From Anniella stebbinsi (Eukaryota; Chordata; Lepidosauria; Squamata; Anniellidae), in NCBI GenBank assembly GCA_029215795.1, contig JARDYH010000005.1:15408001-15472000 (forward strand): DNA of 64,000 bases. Direction: 5' to 3'. The stretch's first letter is position 1. Each line of letters starts with the position of its first letter. A model generated the notes under the pieces. That model had not been told where the DNA came from and did not search any database. It saw only the letters and a list, made by a program, of their open reading frames with translations. Below are positions 32,647 to 43,726 of the stretch, piece after piece. Position numbers and translations under genes: made by a program.

Positions 32647-33284
32647 ATGTGTGTGGGTTTGTATGTCCAGAAATGTTTACCCACTTCTAGATGAGCTACA
32701 AACTTGAAATTTGGGATGCTGATAGGTCTTCCTGTACAATGTACCAAAAAAACTTAAAAACCCAAAATTGTTCTGGTTTAACTATTATTAAACAATTTAA
32801 AACAAATCTTATGCTGATGCCTACAACTCCCAGCATGCATACAACTTCCATCAACAGTCAAGGAAGTGCCTCTCAGAGGACGGGGCCACCTGCGAACTGC
32901 CAAAGGCATGCGGGAGGTGTAGGCCACGTGGCCAATTGCCTGAGATCTCTGAAATGGCTACACACCCCAGCATGCCTTGCCCGGAGCTGCCCACATCCAC
33001 AGAGAGCCACTTCCCTCAACTCCTTGGCTATGCTACTCCTCAAGAGAGCGGCGAGGAGCAGCATCAGCGACAAGCAGAGGGAAGTGGATTAACATTGTTC
33101 AAGGACCCAAGCAATGCCAGGAATATCTGCTAGTAATTAATATAAGATGCCTCTTCGGTACCTGCAGTCAGGCTGGTCAAAGACCATATGGCCCTGGTAA
33201 TTGCCAAAACCACATGTTCTTCCCCGTTTTACCCCTGCTGCCATTTCCCACTCCTTCCCCTGTATTTTTAGATTAATTTTATTT
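32647..33284. other. No recognised feature
   Basis: Unassigned. Overlapping short frames at 32870-33130 on both strands show no family pattern. Confidence 0.4.
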
Positions 33285-33455
33285 ACTTAAAATTATTTTG
33301 AGGCCACCGTTCAGGGTAGATCTCATTCAAGGCTGTGCCATTATCTCCCTTGTTTCAGTTTCTAGATTGCAATCCCCGTGGGGAGGGATCTGTCCTCTCA
33401 TTAATTGTAAAGCACTGCCAAATGTTGCTAAATAAATAAGTAAATAAATAATGAG
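33285..33455 (+). mobile_element. SINE/LINE 3' tail
   Basis: TAGATTGCAATCCCCGTGGG, GAGGGATCTGTCCTCTCATT, TAATTGTAAAGCACTGCCAA and AATAAATAAGTAAATAAATA form a typical tail of an interspersed repeat. It resembles the shorter piece at 7180-7280. Confidence 0.5.
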
Positions 33456-33527
33456 AGGTGGTTGAACCCTCTTTCCAGTGAACTCATTGGTGACAGATGG
33501 TATAAATGCTGAAATGAATTATAAGCC

Positions 33528-33590
33528 TATGGCCCTGTTCAGAAGACACCTTAAACCACAGCTTTAACCATGCCTTCTGAACAGGGCCAA
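33528..33590. mobile_element. Miniature palindrome (CCCTGTTCAGA family)
   Basis: GGCCCTGTTCAGAAG faces CTTCTGAACAGGGCC, a perfect 15-bp stem around a short AAACCACAGCTTTAACC centre. It is an internally deleted relative of 42948-43172. Confidence 0.8.
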
Positions 33591-33731
33591 TGTTTTGTAC
33601 TTTGAAGGACCAAGCAGAATCAGCTTTCTAGATAGGAACAATTCTGCAGGCCACTGCCTATCAGCCTCTGGGCAGTTAGTAAATAGGCTGTTCATGGCCT
33701 ACATGTGTGACTGTTCAACATTGTTATATTG

Positions 33732-34051
33732 TAGGGATGTATGGATTTTGTACCATCTGTGTTTCGTGGATTGTTAGGCATCTTTTGTTTTGTCATTTGC
33801 TCATTGACTAGATTGGATTCTTGTGATGTACATGAATTTCATTCCACTTGCGCTAATGCGCATTAGTGCTAATGCACCGTAGTGGAAGTGGGAATTTGCA
33901 CAAATCCCCCTAAAGTAAACAACAACAACAACAACAACAAAAGTCTACAAGTCTGCAGAACCCATGAAACTCAGAAAAAGTTGATCCACTGTAGAATCTG
34001 TAGGTTGCATTCATAGAAACTAATCTGTTGCAGATTTCTCCAACATCCCTA
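33732..34051. mobile_element. hAT element E1 (TAGGGATGTATG, GCATTAGTGC motifs)
   Basis: Perfect TTATATTG duplications flank it (33724-33731 and 34052-34059). The left end is TAGGGATGTATGGATTTTGT and the right end ATTTCTCCAACATCCCTA. The centre carries CTTGCGCTAATGCGCATTAG and TGCTAATGCACC, a short palindromic motif set, and an (AAC)n run (33919-33940). Non-coding. A longer copy lies at 38862-39310. Confidence 0.9.
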
Positions 34052-34235
34052 TTATATTGTGGACCACTATCCTGGTTTGATTTTCTGCAGACTCCCATTT
34101 TTCTCCTGCTAAAAAAACCCAGCATGTGGGAGGTTGCTCTAACGACTTCTGGATTAAAACTCTCTTCCTTCTACAACCTGATGCAGCTGCCCAAAACATG
34201 TGTGGTGAAAGGACAGGTGAAACATTGGGTTTGCA

Positions 34236-34378
34236 CAGGGGGTGCAGAACCTTTGGCCCTCCATCCAGATGGTGCTGGACTGCAATTCCTTTCAGCTCTA
34301 GCCAGTGTAGCCAATGGTGAGGGATGATGGGAGTTACAGTCCAACCACATCTGGAGGGCCACATGCTCCTCACCTCTG
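34236..34378. mobile_element. Short palindromic MITE, copy 8
   Basis: TTTGGCCCTCCATCCAGATG and GGACTGCAATTCCTTTCAGC on the left; GGATGATGGGAGTTACAGTC, CAACCACATCTGGAGGGCCA on the right. Confidence 0.85.
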
Positions 34379-35600
34379 CACTTTGTCCACATTCCATGTC
34401 ACTGTGATGCTTGGGAGGAACTGAGCTTTAATTCACCATTCATTATTGTTTGCTCTGGAGAAACCCTTCAGCAATTTTTTTGAGTATTTTTGCCACCATC
34501 AGTGGACTGTCAATGGTTCCCAGATCACAGTTTAGGAGTCATTGGTCTATATGGTTGGTTTTGTTGCATGCCTGCTTCATTCCAATGGTATTTCACTGAT
34601 GGTTTCCATTGAAATGGGTATGATGTAGCATTGGGTAACTCCTTCCTGACAATGCTCATGAAGAGAGGATGCTGATGGTATATGCCCAACTCTGATTACA
34701 TTGTGGATGAGCGAAGGGAACAACATTTGGAAGACTGCAAATCTCATAAGTTGGATGCTCATTAGTGCACACATCCCGTATTTGGGAAGCACATAATTCA
34801 TACACTGCTCAACATAACCAGACATGGAAGCGTGCCTCTCTCTCTTGCCCAATATAAGAGGGATTCTGTAGCATAGAGATGCCCATTTTTAATGCTGCTT
34901 GGAGTTCTGCCCGTGAGAGGACCGTTAGAGGGTTCTAGTGCCTCTGCAAACATAGTCTTAATTGGATCATCAGCTGGGTCTAATTTAACGAGAGCTGGCT
35001 TCTCCCTGTGTGGTTCATTAAGGACTGTGCCTAGATCAGCCAGCTGGACTGCAGAGCACCAGGCTCATCTGTAATGAACTTGGTTGCTAATTATTGTGTA
35101 TCTACTCCTCTGTTTTCCTTTCTCCATGCCAGCTTAGCCTTTATCAATCTTCCTGATCAGGAGAGGTGCTCACCACTGTTTCCATCCACAGATATGCATG
35201 GGGTTACGGGAGAAGAGGGAAGACATGCAGCTGGGAAGAAGGGAAAAAAAGGAACAAGAGCTTGAGGCAGCAGAATTATCCACCCTCAGAAAAGGCTGGG
35301 CTGTTCTGTCTCTGCATGAGTCAATGTTCTGGGCTGGCCTTCTTCTAGCAAAGAGGCATGCTCAAAAGACTGACTCACACAGTAACAAAGTAGGGTCAGA
35401 CCCTCTGGCGGTGGGTTTTTCCTGCCCTTTCACGCTCCAAAATGTTCTGAGACTAGGAATTTGTTTTCATTACCAGAACTGAGCTGAGCTCACAGCCCTT
35501 TCTCCCGAAAGTCTAGTCTGGTGGCTGTGCACACAAGCTTTCTTCATTGCAACAGCCTTATTTTTGGTGCAAAAAAACCCACCGTATTTTGTTGTTGGAT
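34379..35600. other. No recognised feature
   Basis: Single-copy-looking. Overlapping frames at 35074-35482 have no recognisable family. Confidence 0.45.
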
Positions 35601-35989
35601 AAACTGGGGCTCCATCTACACTACTTATTTATAGCGTTATTGAAGTGTACTGATAACTGTTGGGGCACAGTCCACATACCCCTTTCATAGTGGTATATCC
35701 TGCTTTTTATTTCACATTCATAATGATTTGACACAAGATGTAGATCTGGCCTGGGAGTCAGAAACCCTCGCCAATCTATTGTAGACCATACAGAGCTCTA
35801 CCAGTAGATCCCAAAGTATCTTCTTCTGAGCTCATCCCTGCCCTATAGTGACGACTCCTGACAGTGGGCCTCTGAAGCAGAGACCTGTTTCAAACATAAT
35901 GAGAAGACACCGTGAGTGAATTTCCCCTCAGGGCTTCTTCTTGTGGAGGTGGCTGGCATTTTGAACATTCAAGCCTTGGTGGGGGTGCA
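35601..35989. other. Possible decayed DNA-transposon piece, otherwise unassigned
   Basis: GGGGCTCCATCTACACTACT and TATTTATAGCGTTATTGAAG (35609-35648) look like the end of a known squamate DNA element. A matching other end is not clear. Confidence 0.3.
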
Positions 35990-35990
35990 G

Positions 35991-36147
35991 CATAGCTTGT
36001 TATTACATGTGAACCTGGTGACGGTGGGTTGTTGGGGTGGTTAACAAGCCAGCCAGAGCCCATGGGATGTTTTGGGGTTGCAAGTGGCTTGTTAGCAACC
36101 CCAAAAACCCACCTTTACTGGATTTGCATGTAATAATAAGCTATGTC
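35991..36147. mobile_element. Foldback MITE of about 155 bp
   Basis: CATAGCTTGTTATTACATGT on the left faces CATGTAATAATAAGCTATG on the right. Inner arms GTTGTTGGGGTGGTTAACAA and TTGTTAGCAACCCCAAAA-type text also pair. No target duplication found. Confidence 0.75.
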
Positions 36148-36275
36148 CTCGGAGGGTGATCACATGGAAAGGAGGACAGGGCTCCTGTATCATTAGCAGG
36201 GCTGTGCAGAGCTGGTAATATGCCCAGGCCAGATGGGAAGTGTGTGGCCCCCCCCATTTCAAACTGCTCATTAAG

Positions 36276-36595
36276 TAGGCTGACTATATGAAAAGGAGGA
36301 CAGGGCTCCTGTAACTTTAACAGTTGTAGAGAAAAGGGAACTTCAGCCAGTGTCATTGGTATGCAATGAGTTCCTGGTGAAATTCCCTCTTCATCACACC
36401 AGTTAAAGTTGCAGGGGCCCTGCCTTCTTTTGTATCTGGTCACTCTAGTATAGTGCCTGCAACTTTAATTGTTGTGATGAAGAGGGAATTTCACCAGGAA
36501 CTAATTGCATACCAATGACACTGGCTGAAATTCCCTTTTCTCTACAACTGTTAAAGTTACAGGAGCCCTGTCCTCCTTTTTATATGGTCAGCCTA
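36276..36595. mobile_element. Palindromic hAT element A2
   Basis: Ends TAGGCTGAC and GTCAGCCTA; flanking CATTAAG at 36269-36275 and 36596-36602, giving a 7-8-bp duplication. The body is the full inverted-dimer palindrome as in A1, with TATGAAAAGGAGGACAGGG subterminally. It shares several private changes with A4 (GAACTTCAGCC, CATTGGTATGC, CACACCAGTTAAAG, CTTTAATTGT). Confidence 0.9.
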
Positions 36596-36888
36596 CATTA
36601 AGTATTTTTTAATCAGTGGCACTGATGCAGTGCTAAATACACATATGAACTAGAACTATTTATAAAAAAGGTAATGGGAAGCACTTTTATTCAAGATGTA
36701 AGACATCACTTCTTCACATTCAGAATTTCACGATGGACGGCTTCTGTGCTGTTTCTGCAAGGCGGGCTCCTCACTTCTCGATCGGCCGCTTACGCTACGG
36801 AAGCTGTAGTGTAAGCTAGGGGGGGACCTCATTGGAGTGCCCCCTCAAAATCGTGGGCCCCGGGCCAACCCCCTCTGCATGACCCTGG
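36596..36888. other. No recognised feature
   Basis: Short spacer between two A elements; a GC-rich patch lies around 36765-36870. Confidence 0.4.
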
Positions 36889-37145
36889 TCTTTAACAGTT
36901 GTATAGAAAAGGGAATTTCAGTAGGTGTCATTTGTACAGTATGCATGCAGCACCTGGTGAAATTCCCTCTTCACCACCACAGTTAAAGCTGCAGGAACCC
37001 TGCCCTCTTTTGTATATGTACTTCTGTAGCTTGAAATGTTGTGATGAAGAGGGAATTTCACCAGGCGCTCCATGCATACAAATGACACCTGCTGAAATTT
37101 CCTTTTCTGTGAAACTGTTAAAGATACAGGAGCCCTGTCACCCTA
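36889..37145. mobile_element. Palindromic hAT element A3, left end lost
   Basis: The sequence runs from TTTAACAGTTGTATAGAAAA through GTGAAATTCCCTCTTCACCA to CAGGAGCCCTGTCACCCTA, with the same fold as A1. The first 50 bp or so are missing. It carries the TTTGTACAGTATGCATGCAG variant, closer to A7. Confidence 0.8.
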
Positions 37146-37507
37146 CTCAGCTCGAATATTGGGCTGCTCAGACTCTTCACAGCTTATAGTAAGTATCAGG
37201 TTGGAGTGGGGGAATGCATGGGCTGAAGTTTTAAAAAAAACCCTCCTTGCTCTATACAGGGATGTTTCAAGAAGAAAGAAAGGAAAAAGGTGACAGTTTC
37301 TCTTTCCCACTCTCTAGATTCCCCTTGTACCTATTGAGGCTGATTTGAAGAAGGTAAGACCATAGCAGGAAACAGTATAGTGGCACTTCAAACAGCCCCT
37401 TCTAACCACTTTGGGCTCACAGCAGCCTTTGATTATTTAACATCAGTGCATTAGCAGTCTCCTGAAGGTGCACACAGTTGGGAATGACTGAGATAGAAGG
37501 ATCACGC
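37146..37507. other. No recognised feature
   Basis: Spacer between two A elements, unassigned. Confidence 0.4.
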
Positions 37508-37827
37508 TAGGCTGACCATATGAAAAGGAGGACAGGGCTCCTGTAACTTTAACAGTTGTAGAGAAAAGGGAACTTCAGCCAGTGTCATTGGTATGCAATT
37601 AGTTCCTGGTGAAATTCCCTCTTTATCACACCAGTTAAAGTTGCAGGGGCCCTGCCTTCTTTTGTATATGGTCACTCTAGTATAGTGCCTGCAACTTTAA
37701 TTGTCGTGATGAAGGGGGAATTTCACCAGGAACTAATTGCATACCAATGACACTGGCTGAAATTCCCTTTTCTCTAGAACTGTTAAAGTTACAGGAGCCC
37801 TGTCCTCCTTTTCATATGGTCAGCCTA
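37508..37827. mobile_element. Palindromic hAT element A4
   Basis: Ends TAGGCTGACCATATGAAAAG and CTTTTCATATGGTCAGCCTA, a perfect 20-bp inverted repeat. The body is the same inverted dimer. No clean duplication is visible at the flanks. It is closely related to A2, 1.2 kb away. Confidence 0.9.
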
Positions 37828-38853
37828 ACAATGACGCCTGCAGTCCTAAGCACACTTGCCTTGGGGTGTTTCAGTGATGTACATTTTGAAGTGCAGGTGC
37901 TCATCATGACCGTCCCCATAGCCACGCCCCACAAGGAGAGCTCAAAAATCCAGACAGCTGTGTTGATCCCTATCAGCAAACCAGTCCTAGCAGTTTTCAT
38001 CTCCACTAGGAGCAGGTTTTTTGCCAAGCTAATGGGTCTTAATTGCCCATTCAAGACCAACTTGCTTCAGAATACTTTGCATTACAAAAGGGACAATCTA
38101 TTGCTGCTGGGAAAATTCTCTCCACCCTTGTCCCCACCCAGCCACTGTGGGGATTGCAGCTAGGACTAGAAGGAACAGGGAAGTCTTTGTGTGTGTGTAT
38201 GAGAGAGAGAGAGGGAGAGAGAGAGATGATGTCATTGTCCCTGCTAATAAAAATGTACCAGCGCTAGGTCTCTGTGAGCCCTGGCTCCACTATGCCACCG
38301 GTTATGTTGCACTGAAATCAATGGTACTTCTTTCTGATTACATAAGAGATGAATTCCCTGTTTGTACAGAAATAAAGAAGTGCCTGCATAAAGACATACA
38401 TTGAATTGGGTGGGGGGAGCAGAGAGGGAGAGACGCTTACAGTGGCATTAAAAACTGGCTTCTGCTTTGAAAGTTTGATCAGTAACAGATAGAATTAGGC
38501 TAGCATGAACCATGAGCACACTGCAGTGCCGGGATAGCGGTGCTCTAATTCAAGGTCACCTTCTCATCCACACCCTCCCCTTGCCTCCAAAGGACTGCTC
38601 ACTGTGCACCGCTGACCCATGCTGAATTTCCAACCTGCAGAGACGTGCGTCTCTGTTGATCATTGCAGAAGCTGCATCAGTGGTGGGAACAGGCAGGCTG
38701 CTAATACGCTGTGTCTGTGGGGCCCTCTTGCCTTCCATGCTAGGAGGGAGCAGATCATTCGATTTATACGCTTCTCTTTTTTTCCTTACCAGGGTGGGAT
38801 TCCAGTGACAAAGTGCAGCTCACCTATTCCTATGACTGTTCCTGTTCAGTCAG
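37828..38853. other. No gene; one microsatellite
   Basis: A GT/GA run lies at 38187-38226. The remaining sequence is unassigned. Confidence 0.4.
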
Positions 38854-38861
38854 TTAGTAGG

Positions 38862-39310
38862 CAGAGATGTACGAATTTTGTAAAATCTGTGTTACACAGA
38901 TGGTGAGGTATCTTTCATTCTTTGTCTGCTCATTGACAGAATCGGATTTGTTTTAGGCACGTGGGAGAATTTTGTTCCCCTTGCGCAAGTGCACATTAGT
39001 GCTAATGCACACTTGCGATAATGTGCACTTGTGCTAATGTGGATTGCACGTTATTGCAAATACGCGTTAGCACTAATGCACACTTGCGCAACTGGAACAA
39101 AATTTGTACAAATTCACACTTGCAGTAATGTGGATTAGCCCAAGTGTGAATTTGTGCAAATCTCCCCCCAAGTTTTTAAAAAAACTGGTCTACAAGTCTG
39201 TGGAATCCATGCGAATCGGGAAAAAAGCCAGTTCTCTGCAGAATCCACAGGTCAGATTCATAGAAATCTGAACTCATTTGAATCCATTGTGGATTTCTTT
39301 GACATCCCTA
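38862..39310. mobile_element. hAT element E2 with expanded motif array
   Basis: Left end CAGAGATGTACGAATTTTGT; right end ATTTCTTTGACATCCCTA. The flanks are TTAGTAGG (38854-38861) and TTAGTAAC (39311-39318), six of eight matching. Same family as E1, but the central array is enlarged: GCACATTAGTGCTAATGCAC, CTTGCGATAATGTGCACTTG and AATACGCGTTAGCACTAATG follow one another over about 160 bp. Confidence 0.85.
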
Positions 39311-39318
39311 TTAGTAAC

Positions 39319-39652
39319 TGGGTTTCTAAATCCTCCAGACTGAACCTAAGCATCATCTCCTGTTTCTGTTTTAAAAGGTGGCAGGGTAGGTGACAGTTGA
39401 ATGCAAACCCTGCTCGTGAAACAGCCCTTAGTAACAGCTGCACTGCTGAATTGTTAGTGTGCAAGGGAGTTCAGGTGTTTAAATGTCACAAGGATCAAGT
39501 CTGAGTTTGGAATGTGTTGGGCAAGTCTCAAAAGATTTTCTATACTCCCCACTGTATTCTAGTCAATGTATAGCCTGGGGGTTATATCCAGTGTTAGTCC
39601 TAGTTAGAGTAGATCTATTGAAATGACTGGGACTAAAGTTAGACTAACATTG
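39319..39652. other. No recognised feature
   Basis: The last 70 bp (GTTATATCCAGTGTTAGTCC, GACTAACATTGGATACAAC) form a short palindrome into which the next element inserted. Confidence 0.45.
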
Positions 39653-39660
39653 GATACAAC

Positions 39661-40085
39661 TAGGGCTGTGCACAACGTCCCTGGTTCCGCTCGGAGGCCA
39701 ATTCAGGGTTTCCCAATTGGCCTCGATTCAACTCGGGGTGCCTTGGTCCCATGCCGCCTTGCTTTGGATTCAGCTCCTTTGGACTCCCCCCTCCCCCACA
39801 CTTGTCTGCCAGCTCATGGGATTTACCTGGAGCCTCTGTGTATGCTGGCGAGCTGTCTGGCATAGATTTAGTATTGTAAACTATGGCAGACCAAAGAGGA
39901 GGCTGACTGGCTTGCCAGCACATGCAAAAGCCTCAGGTAAGCCCCGCGGGTGGGCGGGGGGCAGTGGCTGGCCATTGGGTCAAATCAGTCCGAAGTGAGC
40001 TGAACCAGGTTTGGGCTAAAGCAGGCCGAATTGGCCTGCTTTGACTTGAATCCGAGCTTCAGGACCAAGTTGAAGCACAGCCCTA
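39661..40085. mobile_element. hAT element F (TAGGGCTGTGCA, AATTGGCC motifs)
   Basis: Perfect GATACAAC duplications flank it (39653-39660 and 40086-40093). The ends are TAGGGCTGTGCACAAC and TTGAAGCACAGCCCTA. Subterminal text repeats AATTGGCC-type words (CCCAATTGGCCTCGATTC; GGCCGAATTGGCCTGC). The core is GC-rich with no transposase. Confidence 0.9.
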
Positions 40086-40093
40086 GATACAAC

Positions 40094-40487
40094 CCTGGGT
40101 CTACTACATGAGTTGCACAGCACCTCCAAGCCAGCCACCTGAGTGAGAGAAGATTAGAGACATGCTGTCCTTTAATCTAGATGGTAATGATGGCGCCAAG
40201 AGCTGAAAACACATCGTTGTTCAGTCAAAGGGCAAAACAAAACAGGGAAGAAGTTAAGACATGGATCAAGATACGAGGAGAAGAGCAACACGTGGAAGGA
40301 CAATCCTACAATGATTCTCTCTTGTGGGGCCACATACACAATGATGCAAATATATCTTGTCTAGTTCCTCCAGTTCCTCTATCATACTGAAGGGGCTTAT
40401 ACGCTTGGTTCAAGTTGGATGCATCCACCGCTCTATGGCCTTTGGAATGGGAAGGGCCATGCAATGCCCAGTCCTTTGCTCAGCTGT
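40094..40487. other. No recognised feature
   Basis: Unassigned single-copy-looking sequence. Confidence 0.4.
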
Positions 40488-40660
40488 GAAAGTAACTGCA
40501 TGACTTGGGCCAGTCACTAGTTCTCTGCCTAAACTACCTCACAGGGTTGTTAGGTGGATGTAGTGAGTGGGGGTGGAAGAATGAGAATTACGTACTCTAC
40601 TGTGAGCTCCTTAGAGGAAAGATGAGTTAGAAATGATATAAATAAATAATGTTGCCTAAA
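40488..40660 (+). mobile_element. MIR-type SINE, plus strand
   Basis: CTTGGGCCAGTCACTAGTTC, CCTCACAGGGTTGTTAGGTG, GTGAGCTCCTTAGAGGAAAG and AATAAATAAT follow the 3' two thirds of the same SINE found inverted at 20190-20412. The tRNA-like head is absent or too diverged. Confidence 0.75.
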
Positions 40661-41011
40661 ACGCATTGGGATTTAATTCAGCATTTCTGGGAGAGGTCTT
40701 GGGTGCTGGGAAAGACTTGCAGTGTGATGGACAGCAGAGACCTGGAATGAGAAAAAGCAGCATCAGCAGATGGGAATCTCTCTTCATATCTTTCTGTTGT
40801 TTTTCTGCCATTTCTTTAGACGTGGGGTCCAAAGGGGAAGAAGCGATTGTCAGTCACGGGCTTGTTAGAACAACGAACAGTCAGTGGGCTTTTAAAAAAG
40901 GATGCGTTTGAGAGGTTCTTTATATAATACATGACAATTTGTAGTGAGATAAAACGCCATGCTATGAATAAATATACAGATCAGGTACCTTCTCCCTCTC
41001 TCTTTTTAGAT
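40661..41011. other. No recognised feature
   Basis: Unassigned. Confidence 0.4.
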
Positions 41012-41214
41012 CAGTTGAAGCTGGTGGCTCTGATCTTGATGGTGTGGCAAATCCACTCTGGGTTTCAGTCAGAACAAGCCAGAACCTAACTATCCAAAGT
41101 GCTGAAACCTGCTCCCAAAATGGGTTTAGCCCCACAGATAGCTCCCTAGAGTTCTGGCTTGTTTTGACTGAAACCCAGAATGGAATAATGGTCAGAGACT
41201 AGTATTTTCCAACT
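41012..41214. mobile_element. Palindromic MITE (AGTGGAGGCTGGTG family), copy 2
   Basis: CAGTTGAAGCTGGTGGCTCT faces TCAGAGACTAGTATTTTCCA then AC. GGGTTTCAGTCAGAACAAGC faces GCTTGTTTTGACTGAAACCC, a strong inner stem. Confidence 0.7.
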
Positions 41215-41980
41215 TGAGTAGTGATGGCTGTTTAGGATCTAAAGCAGACAAAGTCTTCCTTAGTCTTACCATCTGAGACCCATTTAACTGGAAATACCCC
41301 AGTCTGGACTCCTGACATGTTGTGTATAAAGTATGTGGATAGTTTAAATTTGCTTATTAAAATGTGTGAATAATATAACATGTGGAACATTGGCCCTCAG
41401 AGAATGAGGTCCATACATTCTTCCCATTTATACATGTACTGGACTATACTTTATTGGGTGTTTTGGTCACATTTCAACAAGTCCTGGACTTTTTACTGGA
41501 AGAAAGGGAAGTCCATTGTGGTTGCCTAGCAACTCTCCAACACACCACCTCTTCCAGTTCCCTAACAACTGCAAAGGGCTACATAACTCCCTCCAGAGTC
41601 AGAGTCAATTGGAGTTAAAGCATACGCGTCCAGAACTGAATTACCTCAGGTAAGGCTGCAGCTCTGTAGGAGGCAAGATTATTGTCCCTCTTTAGGGTTC
41701 AGCATGGCCCCCTTATTTATTTATGACATTTTTGTACTGCCTAATTGCTGAACTCCTCTCGGAGATTCATAACAATTATCCTCCCCTGTGGGCAGGGGAT
41801 GGGTTTGTGCATGGTTGGCTGTTGAGATTGAAAGAGATGAGGAAAGAAGTTGAGGCCTTGTCATGTTGTCTACCAATGGGAGAAAGGACAGTAAGTGGGA
41901 GGTAGGCATTGAAGGCTACAAGACCCTGCTTCCCTCAGCAGTTCAACACACACATCGTCCCTTCCTGCTCATTACATTAC
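41215..41980. other. No recognised feature
   Basis: Unassigned. TTATTTATTTATGACATTTT (41713) may be a short LINE tail. Confidence 0.4.
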
Positions 41981-41988
41981 CTGTTGAT

Positions 41989-42406
41989 TAGGGTTACCAC
42001 ATTTGGGAAACTAAAAAAGAGGACACCCAGTGGGGTGGGGGTGGGAAAGCAGCTTTCAGGGGCCTCTGGGATGCATGTCATTCACCCCCACCACCTTAAA
42101 GGCCCCAAATGGGGTGGAGGAGGGGAAAGTGTGTCATTCCCACCCTCCACTGCTCCAATCAGGGCCTTTTCTATAATGTCTGGGAATGACACGCTTTCCC
42201 CTTTCAGGCCCTGATTGGAGCAGTGCGAGGGAAATGACCCACCTCCAGAAGGTGTGTCATTCCCTCCCACCATGCTAATGCAGCCTTTAAAGGGAAAGCG
42301 TGTCTTTCCAGGACATTCTAGAAAATTACAGAAAATCCCCCCTGACACCCAGAATAGAACAAAAACCAGGACAAATCCAGGGAAATCCTGACAGTTGGTC
42401 ACTCTA
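41989..42406. mobile_element. hAT element D (TAGGGTTACCACATTTGGG)
   Basis: Perfect CTGTTGAT duplications flank it (41981-41988 and 42407-42414). The left end is TAGGGTTACCACATTTGGGA, then AACTAAAAAAGAGGACA; the right end is CAGTTGGTCACTCTA. The inner part folds around CCAATCAGGGCCTTTT and CAGGCCCTGATTGG. Non-coding. The terminal plan is the same as elements A and C. Confidence 0.9.
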
Positions 42407-42509
42407 CTGTTGATCTACCAGGGCTGAGTAGATTTCCCCCTCCTCCTTGACCCCAATTGGCCAAGGAAAAGGTTCCCCCTGTTCCTCCTCAGCATCACAG
42501 TGTTGGAGA

Positions 42510-42720
42510 GGGCCCTTTATGCCTTGGGTTTAATTGCACTTTAATCCCTTTGAAATATCTCTTGACACTATTTTAAGTGTTTTTATTGGTGTTTTATTGG
42601 TATTTTAATGATGTATTGGTTTTATGTGCTTTTAATCAGTTTTGTGTATTTTATGCTGATGTTGTTCCCTGCCTCGATCCTGAGGGAGAGGCGGGTGATA
42701 TTATTATTATTATTATTATT
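42510..42720 (+). mobile_element. L2-type LINE 3' UTR and tail
   Basis: A T-rich 3' UTR (TTTTATTGGTGTTTTATTGG) ends in GTTCCCTGCCTCGATCCTGA, GGGAGAGGCGGGTGATATTA and (TTA)n (42700-42720). This is the same 3' end as 11529-12486 and 32597-32646. No coding part remains. Confidence 0.85.
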
Positions 42721-42947
42721 AGGACACACCTTGCAGGGTCAGGGTAGATTAAGGGGGTGGTATGGTTAACTAAGGTATTTTGGTAAGAACCCCAAGGTGT
42801 CACTTGAAGGTTTTTGTATATGGGAAACAGCAAATCATACCAGATGCTTTCAATTCAGCAGCTTTTTATTTTAACGTACAGAAACACAGAACAACCTTGT
42901 AACTGATATAGTCATAAAGGTCCAGGATTCCCCTGGACTCTCAAGGA

Positions 42948-43172
42948 GACTATGACCCTGTTCAGATGACACACTAAGCCATGGTGGTTAAGCACTTTGA
43001 GCTAAACATTATGGCTTAGCATGTCATGTGAACTGTGACTTAGCATGTCATGTGAATCATTCCTAACCATGGTTGCTACATAACTATGCTTTAAACACAC
43101 TCACTAACCATTTGCTGCAAAAGGGTTAGCAGCCTAACCATGGCTTAGCACGTTTTCTGAACAGGCCCTATA
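42948..43172. mobile_element. Palindromic MITE (CCCTGTTCAGATGACAC family)
   Basis: Left TATGACCCTGTTCAGATGAC; right CGTTTTCTGAACAGGCCCTA then TA. The inner words CTAAGCCATGGTGGTTAAGC and AACCATGGCTTAGCACG pair. A miniature version is at 33528-33590. Confidence 0.8.
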
Positions 43173-43726
43173 TAGGCTGAACTGCTTCTAGTGACTTTTG
43201 CAGCAAAATGAAAGCATGTGGCTTCTGGGCTTGCCTCTTAAAGAGGAGGAACACAACAGAGGATGAAAGAATCTTCCCAAGAACAGCCTTTTGGGGCTAC
43301 TTAACTTTGAGAGATTGGGATCAGAAATATCTTGGGGCCTGCACACCTCACTTACCCAAGGCTTATCAACACAGGGGTAATGGTGACTCAGGCAGGTTTC
43401 CCTCTCCACATTGTTGGAAGACGTTGGTTATGAGGAGCCATACAGTGAGCTACTGAGGCTACAGGTTAGGGCATGTGCTTTAGGCAGTAAAACGATCTAA
43501 GACACGAGTGATTCTGCCCAACCAGACTCCCTAACAGGAAGCAATTGAAAGGTTTCCTGTTCAGGCTGAGACTTTGCCTGGGCACTTACAGTCTTTTCTG
43601 GTTCTAGCTTGTTCTCTAGTTCTGACCTCTCAGCATTGACGTCTTCCGTGAGCACTTTGCTCTGACTCCTGGCATGACCTCCTGGCTCTGTCCCTTGGTT
43701 TCTGGTTCCCACTTGATGGCTCCCTA
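43173..43726. other. No recognised feature; left flank of L1
   Basis: Unassigned sequence. It continues, after removal of the L1, at 50486. Confidence 0.45.
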
